DNA from: Paenibacillus glacialis
GTDB taxonomy: Bacteria; Bacillota; Bacilli; Paenibacillales; Paenibacillaceae
Direction of reading: 5' to 3'
NCBI RefSeq assembly: GCF_001637205.1
Contig: NZ_LVJH01000024.1
Coordinates: 1 to 64,000, forward strand
Length of the DNA stretch: 64,000 nt
This document shows positions 17,730 through 25,204 of the stretch, piece after piece (the stretch's first letter is position 1; each line of letters begins with the position of its first letter). The translations under genes and the position numbers were made by a program. The notes beneath the pieces are model-generated. The model was not told where the DNA came from and searched no databases. It worked only from the letters and a program-made list of their open reading frames with translations.

Positions 17730-20561
17730 TTAGTACAACGGATATGCCGATGTAATTTTTCCGTTTTTTATAACAAATTCAATAGTCATTCCTGTACTAG
17801 CAGTCCCTCTATATCTATTATTCTTGTAAACAACTTTGTTATTGAAAGCTATATTTATTTCGTCAACTACTTGTTGTGGTGTCCAATCTTTCGGAAAGAA
17901 AGTAGTCTTCGCTTTTTTTAGTATTCCATCCACCTCTATATTGGCTCTATACACACCATGCTCATTAGGAGGATCAACATTTCCAATAACTTTTCCTTTA
18001 CTATTTGGCATACCTTCATAATGAAATCCAACTGCTTGACCCTTTATAATTTCACCCTCAAAAATATGATTTAATGCGTTACTCGTCGTTCCTTTTTTGA
18101 AAGCATCTGTATTATTTAAATCATCGAGTTTCCAACTAACATTACCCGTCCCCTTAGAACTCTTACCCGTATACTCTCCTGATTCTAACGCATCTATTTG
18201 CTTTTGTCTCTCCGGCGAAATATGTGCACTTGAACCTTTAGACGTATGAGGTTTGGGACCCTGATTATGAAAACTCCAATGTCCGCCAGCGGTTGCAGGG
18301 ATGGGGGACCCTTTAGTTACACGAATATTCATCTTTTTAGCTACACTTTGTAAGAAACTCTCCAAGGATTCGAGATTGGTCGGGAGACGGATGGCATTGG
18401 TTTTGAATTTTCCATCCCCAGCCTTGGCTAGAGCGGAGTCCGCTTTCGCTGTTTCCCCCAATAATGCAGGGGAACCGCTTTTTCCTCCGTTTTGTTCCTC
18501 CACATCTTTGTGTCCTTTAGACAGAGAGGCTTCTTTTTTTCCAACCTTTCCTAAGTCTTTAGCGAGCTTGGCGGATCCCTTGACGACCGAAATTACATCC
18601 ACTCCACGTTCAATGGCTTTTATGCTGTCATATCCCGCATCGTAACTTTCTTGCTTCGTATCCGTTAGTGGATTAGGAATGAAGTTGTCCCACTTTTTGA
18701 CGAAAGGATCTGTTATGCCATCCCATGCTTTTTTTCCATCATTCAGGAGCTCTTGTCCTGACTTTTGGAAAGTCACGGTATCCCATGCATATCCTCCGGC
18801 CTGCTTCACGCCCTCCAAAGTCTCGTTCCGTTCCAGAAAACCTTTGCCGGTGACGTTACCAGGCATGATCATAGGTGTGGTGACCATGACCCCGAAGTCT
18901 GCTACATCGACAACAAAGTCCCACATACCTTTGACAAAATCAACAGATGCGTCCCATTCTCCCTGTAGCGTTTCACCTACATTATTGAGAGCGATACTTC
19001 CCATAACCTTTTTTATTCCCTGTTCAGCGACTTGCTTCTCAAAATCGGATAAAAGGGGTTCGGGATAGTATTGATGGAGCGAAGCTTTAAGTTGTATTTC
19101 AGAGCTAAGGCTGTTGACTTCCTGATCCAGATCCAGCGTATCGGTTGTTGTATTGAGGTGCAAACCGTCAGTTGCCTGAAGCATGATACTTCCGGCAGAG
19201 AGACTAAGGCTGCCTGTGGCTTGAATCTGTATATGTTGGGTACTGTTCAGACTTACGCCGTGATGGGTGTTCATGGAGATATATAATGACCCTTCCTTAG
19301 CGCTCATCGACAGTTCAGAGGTCCCCAATGAAATCTCTTTTCCCTGCGGATTTGCAAAGGACTTGACTCCGGGATCGGCTGTTTTACGTTGGTGACGCTC
19401 TGCAGGTGATTCGATCACAACACCTTGAGTTGCATGAGATGAAGAGACCGCAGCGCCAGATGGTTTTGTGCGCACAGATTGTACGACCATAGCATCATCT
19501 TCGTCTGCACTTGGGAAATACAGCTTGACCTGAGCGCCTTTTTCTGGCATCAGATACCAGACCTGATTACCTTCGGCTGAATAGGGGAACCACTGAGCAT
19601 CCTTGGGTTTCTGCTGATCATCCATATCCAAATGTAATCGAACCTGATTGCGACTAACCTCCAGTATTCTCCCTTCAATCGCGGCACCGATGATGGTTTG
19701 ATTATATATCTTAGGGACCTTCAACCCCGCCGACAATGCGCATTCATACGACCAGGTCATCAAGCCACGAATCATCTGACCTTCACGCTTGATGATGATA
19801 TAGGTTTCATGATTGCGCTTGACCTCATCCCCCAGTTGTAGCATATGATCCCATTCAAAGGTATATCGAGTATAATCTTCAATGTTGGCGGATTTCCAAC
19901 CATTGGCCTCCTGATCCAAATAGGGGGCGATCGTGCGCCGCAATGTAAATGGAACATCTTTTAATTGAATGTGCTGCCGTGCCTGTGGAATACCAATCCA
20001 AATTTGTACACGGTGTGCTATCACATTAGGGACGAGTAGGGCTCCCACATGGGAAGCCAAACGTTTTAAAAAGGTCCAGTCGGTCTCTTGATACTGCATC
20101 ATGAATTGACCTGTCTCTTTTTTCTCAAAAGCTTCATCCGACTTATCTGATCCTTTATAATCGGCTAGTACCGCGTCCACAATCTCCACATATTTCTGGT
20201 TAATGTGTTGAAAGGAACGGTTTTTGAGCTGCGTATCTAGCTTGAAGCTGTGGGAAATGACGTCGAGGGTAACCACGATCTCTTGATGCATGTGCTGTAT
20301 ATCTATACAGTACAGTTGCCCAAAAAATAAAGGATGCTTCTGACCTTTGTCATTTGTATACCATAGTTCGATATCGTCGTCATGGCTTCCTTGGGCTATC
20401 AAGGTGTCTGCTTGCTCGGCTTCAATACTACCCGAGATCAGCAATTCTGCGTGTTCTCCAAGCTCATGGCGCAGCTTAATCTGTTGAAGACGTAAGTTGC
20501 CATAGGGCCAGATGACATGTAGATGCTGATAGGTAAAGCGATCTTTCGCTACGATGCTCAT
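17730..20561 (-). CDS. Full-length spike-toxin: VgrG-like core with EndoU-type RNase tip
   Basis: The only complete copy (943 residues). Residues 1-285 form the gp27-like double barrel (late-control-D type; QFMMQYQETDWTFLKRLASHVGA is the conserved VgrG segment). Residues 288-365 form a gp5 OB-fold, and 405-495 a beta-rich stalk with repeated short strands. Residues 500-800 are a conserved linker (EWDASVDFVKGMWDFVVDVADFG region and an SLSKGHKD section). After KGTG at about 802-805, the 137-residue tip carries NHIFEGEI and GFHYEGM (His about 832 and 847), then TASTGMTIEFVIKNGKITSAYP. That is the EndoU/XendoU RNase pattern. The tip is expected to cut RNA in a competitor cell. It follows the PAAR-like gene by 25 bases and belongs to the spike operon. 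Confidence 0.88.
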   Translation of the reverse strand: MSIVAKDRFTYQHLHVIWPYGNLRLQQIKLRHELGEHAELLISGSIEAEQADTLIAQGSHDDDIELWYTNDKGQKHPLFFGQLYCIDIQHMHQEIVVTLDVISHSFKLDTQLKNRSFQHINQKYVEIVDAVLADYKGSDKSDEAFEKKETGQFMMQYQETDWTFLKRLASHVGALLVPNVIAHRVQIWIGIPQARQHIQLKDVPFTLRRTIAPYLDQEANGWKSANIEDYTRYTFEWDHMLQLGDEVKRNHETYIIIKREGQMIRGLMTWSYECALSAGLKVPKIYNQTIIGAAIEGRILEVSRNQVRLHLDMDDQQKPKDAQWFPYSAEGNQVWYLMPEKGAQVKLYFPSADEDDAMVVQSVRTKPSGAAVSSSHATQGVVIESPAERHQRKTADPGVKSFANPQGKEISLGTSELSMSAKEGSLYISMNTHHGVSLNSTQHIQIQATGSLSLSAGSIMLQATDGLHLNTTTDTLDLDQEVNSLSSEIQLKASLHQYYPEPLLSDFEKQVAEQGIKKVMGSIALNNVGETLQGEWDASVDFVKGMWDFVVDVADFGVMVTTPMIMPGNVTGKGFLERNETLEGVKQAGGYAWDTVTFQKSGQELLNDGKKAWDGITDPFVKKWDNFIPNPLTDTKQESYDAGYDSIKAIERGVDVISVVKGSAKLAKDLGKVGKKEASLSKGHKDVEEQNGGKSGSPALLGETAKADSALAKAGDGKFKTNAIRLPTNLESLESFLQSVAKKMNIRVTKGSPIPATAGGHWSFHNQGPKPHTSKGSSAHISPERQKQIDALESGEYTGKSSKGTGNVSWKLDDLNNTDAFKKGTTSNALNHIFEGEIIKGQAVGFHYEGMPNSKGKVIGNVDPPNEHGVYRANIEVDGILKKAKTTFFPKDWTPQQVVDEINIAFNNKVVYKNNRYRGTASTGMTIEFVIKNGKITSAYPLY

Positions 20562-20586
20562 TCCTTAATCTCCTTGCTAATTGAAA

Positions 20587-21057
20587 TCAACCATCCTGTC
20601 CGTCATCGATAATGGAAATGATACCGCCGCTACTGGGTTCTAAGGCAGAAGTTATGAAGTTATCTACACCCAGATACGAAGACACAACGCCTTGTACACC
20701 TGTACAGCTACACATTAAGGTAGAGTTAGTGAGTAGGGCGGGTGCACCCTCGATCAACACATCCTCTTTTCCGCCTGTCCATTTGGACCCAAACGCAATC
20801 TCAGGTTCGCAAGGGAGCCCTTGCTTCAATTTACACAAACCAAAAGCATTGATTTTGCTAATATTGGCCCCGCAAATGGCATCGTCCACGTTCACCACGG
20901 GTTTATCTTTAATGTAGATCCCATGGCTGTACATGGTATTGAGTACGCCGGGGGCTGTACCTTGACTGCATTGTAATGTGGCTCCTCTTACCACATAGGA
21001 ATGTTCTCCACTGAGTGCGCCTTGAGCCAATGCGCGAATGAGTATAGGTAACAGCAT
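20587..21057 (-). CDS. PAAR-like DUF4280 spike-tip protein
   Basis: The 156-residue protein has the DUF4280 signature: VVRGATLQCSQGTAPGVL near the start, NVDDAICGANISKINAFGLC in the middle, then LPCEP, a conserved Trp (SKWTGG) and GAPALLTNSTLMCSC at the end. The Cys residues are regularly placed as expected. DUF4280 proteins are PAAR-like cone proteins that cap VgrG-type spikes in type VI and extracellular contractile injection systems. Lying between the two spike genes, it probably sharpens the spike and may fix the toxin to it. The start is GTACTTAC-ATG with AAGGAGG nine bases upstream. Confidence 0.88.
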   Translation of the reverse strand: MLLPILIRALAQGALSGEHSYVVRGATLQCSQGTAPGVLNTMYSHGIYIKDKPVVNVDDAICGANISKINAFGLCKLKQGLPCEPEIAFGSKWTGGKEDVLIEGAPALLTNSTLMCSCTGVQGVVSSYLGVDNFITSALEPSSGGIISIIDDGQDG

Positions 21058-21090
21058 GTAAGTACCTCCTTAGATAAAGGGTATATAACA

Positions 21091-21720
21091 TTAGGCATGC
21101 GCCGACCAATTGGCTGTATGTAACATGGCATAGGTCAACGGATACCATAAAGGAGCATCTTCGAGCTTAAATTGACAGCTCCCGATACAAGCTTTTTCAC
21201 GCCAAGAGAAGACAAAGGTAATCTGGTAATAAGGAAAGGGGGTGGCCACAAAAAGAGATTCATAACAGCCGAAAGCAGCCCCCTGAATGTGAATAATTTT
21301 TTGGTCTACCAGCTTCATTTCCGATTGTAAACGACTCGTTTGCTCTATAACCTGTTGTAGATATAGTTCCACTTGCGTAGGATGTAGTTCTTGCTTGGTC
21401 TGGTGAAGGCCGAACAAGATTCCGTTAGATTTGTCTTGAACCACATAACTGCCCGGCTGGTCTTTGGCCTTCCTAGCCCGAGCTTCTGCAATCAGAGAAC
21501 TTGGAAGGGACATCGCGAGTTGATTCTCGAAGACATAGAGGGTCTGTAACTGAATTTCCTGTCCATCCGGCAGTGTCAATAAGCCTTTCGAGATCCCCTC
21601 TATAGCCTCATCTATGGATAACATCATCCAGTTTTCATCGTTTTCTGCCACATCTAATTGCTCTTTCAAAGTTTGTTGGTTATGCAGCTTCAAAAAAAAT
21701 TCGTCCCAGTGCTCCGTCAA
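21091..21720 (-). CDS. Spike-cluster protein of unknown family, possible effector adaptor/chaperone
   Basis: A 209-residue soluble protein with no signal peptide. The N-terminus is helical and acidic (EQLDVAENDENWMMLSIDEA). The C-terminal half has alternating strands (KLVDQKIIHIQGAAFGCYES, YYQITFVFSWREKACIGSCQF) ending PLTYAMLHTANWS. That C-terminal pattern of a lone-strand sandwich with a final aromatic helix is loosely like DcrB/Eag-type adaptor proteins that load toxins on VgrG/PAAR spikes. I cannot show homology by eye. Its place between the PAAR-like and Imm11-like genes, with a 12-base gap, argues for a role in assembling the tip. Confidence 0.5.
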   Translation of the reverse strand: MTEHWDEFFLKLHNQQTLKEQLDVAENDENWMMLSIDEAIEGISKGLLTLPDGQEIQLQTLYVFENQLAMSLPSSLIAEARARKAKDQPGSYVVQDKSNGILFGLHQTKQELHPTQVELYLQQVIEQTSRLQSEMKLVDQKIIHIQGAAFGCYESLFVATPFPYYQITFVFSWREKACIGSCQFKLEDAPLWYPLTYAMLHTANWSAHA

Positions 21721-21732
21721 GGTCTAGCCTCC

Positions 21733-22245
21733 TTATAAGAGTTCTAACTTTTGTAACTGAAAACCGCTTAGACCCCGACGAAGCAAGCTTTCCGCAGCCT
21801 CCAGGCTAATGATGAAATAAGGTTCCCTTACATGGGATAGTTGGAAGAAATGGTGTTCTTTGACCTTATGTGCATCCAGGACGAGCCGTTTCAGTGTTTG
21901 ATCATGCGGATAAAATTCGGTGTGCTCCGAAATCACATCTATATCAGGAGCATGGGGAATCCAATATAACTCCTGCCGGCTATGTTCTCGGTTCACGATA
22001 TACAGTTGTTTAAAACGTGCTTGTGTATTGTATAGTTCTAAAATCCGTTTCATGGGATCAGAAAGTAGCGGTTGTGATGCTGAAAAAGACAGCCAGTCCG
22101 TATACTCGGCATTTGCCGATGCATGAACATCCAAAACCTGAGCCGGTGGCATGCGATCAAAAGGCGTTTTCAAAAGTCCAATATTCACGGGTTCAATGCT
22201 ACAGGAAGTACGGTTATCATTGAGCAGTACATAATAGTGGCGCAT
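21733..22245 (-). CDS. Imm11/DUF1629-like protein in the spike operon
   Basis: The 170-residue protein begins with MRHYYVLLND and ends REPYFIISLEAAESLLRRGLSGFQL. The latter resembles the C-terminal motif of DUF1629/Imm11-type proteins (…wyiSerlAeaLkkaglsGfef). Such proteins are common as immunity or accessory genes in polymorphic-toxin loci. No toxin tip lies next to it here, so it may be a structural accessory that has become part of the fixed operon. Spacing to its neighbours is 12 bases on both sides. Confidence 0.5.
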   Translation of the reverse strand: MRHYYVLLNDNRTSCSIEPVNIGLLKTPFDRMPPAQVLDVHASANAEYTDWLSFSASQPLLSDPMKRILELYNTQARFKQLYIVNREHSRQELYWIPHAPDIDVISEHTEFYPHDQTLKRLVLDAHKVKEHHFFQLSHVREPYFIISLEAAESLLRRGLSGFQLQKLELL

Positions 22246-22257
22246 ATAGATTCCTCC

Positions 22258-23361
22258 TTACTCCATCCACACGATGGACTGACGTTGCGTATCACTGAGC
22301 TTCCATAGATGCTGGAACTTTTGCGGGATCTTGGTCCCTCGCATCGACGCGCCCTCAAAATAGACATGTTCAAAAGCATGGATATTCGTAAAATCGGTCT
22401 CGTCCAGATTGGCGTGTTCAAAACGTAGTCCACATAACCCGGGCATCCGGTGTCCATGTTCCCGATAAGATTGTCCACTGGCTCCGCTGAAATCGGCCCC
22501 CTTTAGATTGCTGTACCGAAAATCAGCATCGCTCAACAGACAACCCTGAAAGCTACCGCCTTCCACATTCGCTTGTTGCCAGCGGCTTCCCATCAATATG
22601 CAGGAATGAAACTGGCTTCCCCGTAAGTCACTGTGGCTGAAATCGTTGTAGCGCAGGTCCTTTTCCATGAGGTGCAGATGGGGGAGAGAGAGCAGCTTGA
22701 GATTTTCGTAGATAAATGGCTCTTTCTCACCCGTTGGCATCAATTGTTCTCTCACTTCATCTGAACGAAGCGGCTCCATATCCTCTACATATAGATTTTC
22801 GCTGATATCCCGATACTCACCCGTCCGAATCAGCAAACGCCCAGCCTTATAAATCGTTTGATACTCGGGAATTTGAACAACTTCTGCCATCGCCAAACGC
22901 ATGATCGAATTCACGAATTGATGGAAAAAAGGTGTGGACTCCAGTAGCAATCTTTCGATGTCCGCAGGACTGATCGCCCCCATATATATTTTTCGTTCCT
23001 GCTCCAAGGTTTCTATCATGATACTCATAGGGGCATAAGCCCAAGAAGCATCATAAGTTAACTTGCAATCCGAGTTGTCTTCATACCATTCGGCTGAATA
23101 AGCTTCGACCATATAGAAGTAGGACTGCTCAAGAATCTGAGTACGCAAGAAAGAGTAGTGGATATATCCAATCGGTTCTTTATGGCCTTGTTGCTGCATG
23201 CTTAGAATGTGGATGCATAAATCCATGAACGACTTCTTGAAGTCGGAAATAAGTTGAGCTTGGCAACGATAAAACTTGGCTTCGAGCGTGTCCAACTGAA
23301 TTTCCAGCATGGGTATAAAATAATGTTCTTTAAAATGTTGTAACGCCTCTTGTTTATCCAT
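22258..23361 (-). CDS. Pentapeptide-repeat protein of the spike operon
   Basis: Residues 1-215 form a helical, aromatic-rich N-terminal domain (HFKEHYFIPMLEIQLDTLEAKFYRC). Residues about 228-330 carry pentapeptide repeats (EKDLRYNDFSHSDLRGSQFHS, SDADFRYSNLKGADFSGAS, FEHANLDETDFTN) predicted to form a quadrilateral beta-helix. A 367-residue protein of this architecture between VgrG-like and DUF4280 genes suggests a structural or cargo-binding role rather than immunity. The start follows GAGGGATCAGCGAA and the gene lies 20 bases after the spike gene. Confidence 0.75.
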   Translation of the reverse strand: MDKQEALQHFKEHYFIPMLEIQLDTLEAKFYRCQAQLISDFKKSFMDLCIHILSMQQQGHKEPIGYIHYSFLRTQILEQSYFYMVEAYSAEWYEDNSDCKLTYDASWAYAPMSIMIETLEQERKIYMGAISPADIERLLLESTPFFHQFVNSIMRLAMAEVVQIPEYQTIYKAGRLLIRTGEYRDISENLYVEDMEPLRSDEVREQLMPTGEKEPFIYENLKLLSLPHLHLMEKDLRYNDFSHSDLRGSQFHSCILMGSRWQQANVEGGSFQGCLLSDADFRYSNLKGADFSGASGQSYREHGHRMPGLCGLRFEHANLDETDFTNIHAFEHVYFEGASMRGTKIPQKFQHLWKLSDTQRQSIVWME

Positions 23362-23381
23362 TTCGCTGATCCCTCCTTCTG

Positions 23382-24917
23382 CTAGTTCATTTTGATTTCT
23401 GTACCGGAGAAGGTGGTCTTGTCAGCCAACGTAATCTTATTATCTTTACTGGACAGCTCAATTTTTCCGGCTGAAAGCTGGATGGTGCCGGATTTCATGA
23501 CGATATCTGAGACTGCGCTAATACTCACATTTTTTCCGCTTACGATATCAATTCCGGTTTTATCGTTAATCACAATGGACATCCCGTTACCTGAGATGAC
23601 GATTTGATCCGGGGCCAGCATAATTTCTTTGCCGTATTTGGTTCGTAGTGTTTTGATGGCAGGGTCAGCCATTCGATCTTCTGCAGGAGCTGCTGCCGAC
23701 AGAGCTGAAGAAGATTTTGATCCGACAGACGAAGGTGAGGCAGTCGAATGTGCTGAGGACGTTGTGTGCCCTGCTGCTGCTTGTCCAGAAGCTGTAGCTG
23801 ATTTTCCCGCCGAGTGCTGCGGTTCTCTTTTAACCGAACTGATCGCGTACCCTTCCTCCTCCTTATAGCTGGGGAAATAGATACGAATGCTATCGCCGTC
23901 CTCAGGCATGCAGTACCAGCCTGTGTTATCCGCAGATGCATAGATAGTAGAGTAGGGAAACCAGTAATCAGTACTTGGGTCCTGCTGGTCGTCCATATCG
24001 AGTTTGGCGCGAATGTTGTCTCGACGAACGCTGAGTACCTTGCCCTGAATGGAAGCACCGATAATGGAGCGGTTGTAATCTTTAATAGGACGTAACCCGC
24101 TTCGTGGTGATAGTTTTGCGGTATGTATTAACACCCCGTCTTTCATCTCCGTTATCACCTCAGCAACCAGCAAGTTATGGCCTTTAAAGGACACTTCATA
24201 GCCGGGTTCCAGTAGTTTCTCTGTCTCGACTTCATACTGAATAAAATCAGCATCGTGCACGCCGGGAATGTGGTTCTCCGAGGCGGTTTGAAAATCGGCT
24301 ACCCGTTTGGTTACCTTATAATTGTTGGATTGAATTTCTCCCTTGCTCAACCCCATAGGCAAGCCGAAATAAAACTTGGGCACTCCATAGCCCACCGCAG
24401 GAACGAGAGGGGAATAAAAGTGGGAAGCCATCCGTTTTAGAAATTGCCAGTCGGTTTCATCGTATTGCATGATAAACATACCTATGGGTTTCTTGTGGGA
24501 CACGACATCCATGGCTTCCGCTTTGGTGTAGTCTGACATAATGCTCTCGATCAGCCCCGTGTAAGTGAGCTTTGGATTCTGAAATGAGCGTTTATGCCGT
24601 TTGATATCCAATTCATAGGTATGAGATATCGCTTTGACGGTCAGGTAATGAACCCCGTGAACGACTCTTTCCTCAACATCTAAAGCAATGCCTCGGAATA
24701 GGGGATGTCGATTGCCGGATGTGTCCGTGATAAAGGCTTTGACCTGGGTTTCCTCATCCGAAGCACGTACATATAGCTCTCGTTTTTTCTCTGATATGAT
24801 GCCTGTACATATCATGTGGGCATGGTCATTTACCGTTTTTAGGATTTTGAGTTCATGAAGACGGACGAATTCATAAGGCATGATTTCGATGTGACCGTAA
24901 GTTACGGTGTTTTCCAT
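23382..24917 (-). CDS. VgrG-like spike protein without a toxin tip
   Basis: I chose ATG 24917 because AAAGGAGACACCT sits directly upstream; 12 more codons are open beyond it. The layout follows the spike-toxins: a gp27-like barrel (TDTSGNRHPLFRG, FIMQYDETDWQFLKRMASHF), an OB-fold (SIIGASIQGKVLSVRRDNIR then WYCMPEDGDSIRIYFP), a Ser/Ala-rich linker (about 65 residues) and a final beta-helical stalk (GKNVSISAVSDIVMKSGTIQ, ending TFSGTEIKMN). There is no tip. It is probably the permanent spike of the machine and first gene of the operon. The toxin-bearing copies would be alternative or mixed-trimer partners. No upstream promoter is obvious in the 287-bp gap to the divergent hydrolase. Confidence 0.88.
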   Translation of the reverse strand: MENTVTYGHIEIMPYEFVRLHELKILKTVNDHAHMICTGIISEKKRELYVRASDEETQVKAFITDTSGNRHPLFRGIALDVEERVVHGVHYLTVKAISHTYELDIKRHKRSFQNPKLTYTGLIESIMSDYTKAEAMDVVSHKKPIGMFIMQYDETDWQFLKRMASHFYSPLVPAVGYGVPKFYFGLPMGLSKGEIQSNNYKVTKRVADFQTASENHIPGVHDADFIQYEVETEKLLEPGYEVSFKGHNLLVAEVITEMKDGVLIHTAKLSPRSGLRPIKDYNRSIIGASIQGKVLSVRRDNIRAKLDMDDQQDPSTDYWFPYSTIYASADNTGWYCMPEDGDSIRIYFPSYKEEEGYAISSVKREPQHSAGKSATASGQAAAGHTTSSAHSTASPSSVGSKSSSALSAAAPAEDRMADPAIKTLRTKYGKEIMLAPDQIVISGNGMSIVINDKTGIDIVSGKNVSISAVSDIVMKSGTIQLSAGKIELSSKDNKITLADKTTFSGTEIKMN

Positions 24918-25204
24918 AGGTGTCTCCTTTTGTGGTTTTTTAATAACGGGCATTCCGCCGATCCTGAGATAGGCCTCTACTACTATCTTGCAAATCCAGC
25001 ATATGTACTTATCGGTTAAAAGAGAGTATTAGTTTACAGAATGACCCATTCGTTGGAGTATTTTCAATGTGTATTTTTGGAAGTCTGACGAGTCTCCGCT
25101 TTTGTGAATGCCAGGTTCACGCTCCGTTCATATTTTTTTGATATGCTTTCCAATGAAAGTCGAGAGTTAGTTATCACAAATATTCTGAATATTGGAGGCT
25201 TATC

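Noticed and set aside
23629..23868. Plus-strand 79-codon acidic/alanine-rich frame
   Set aside because: It is the reverse complement of the Ser/Ala-rich linker of the tipless spike gene and is a composition artefact.
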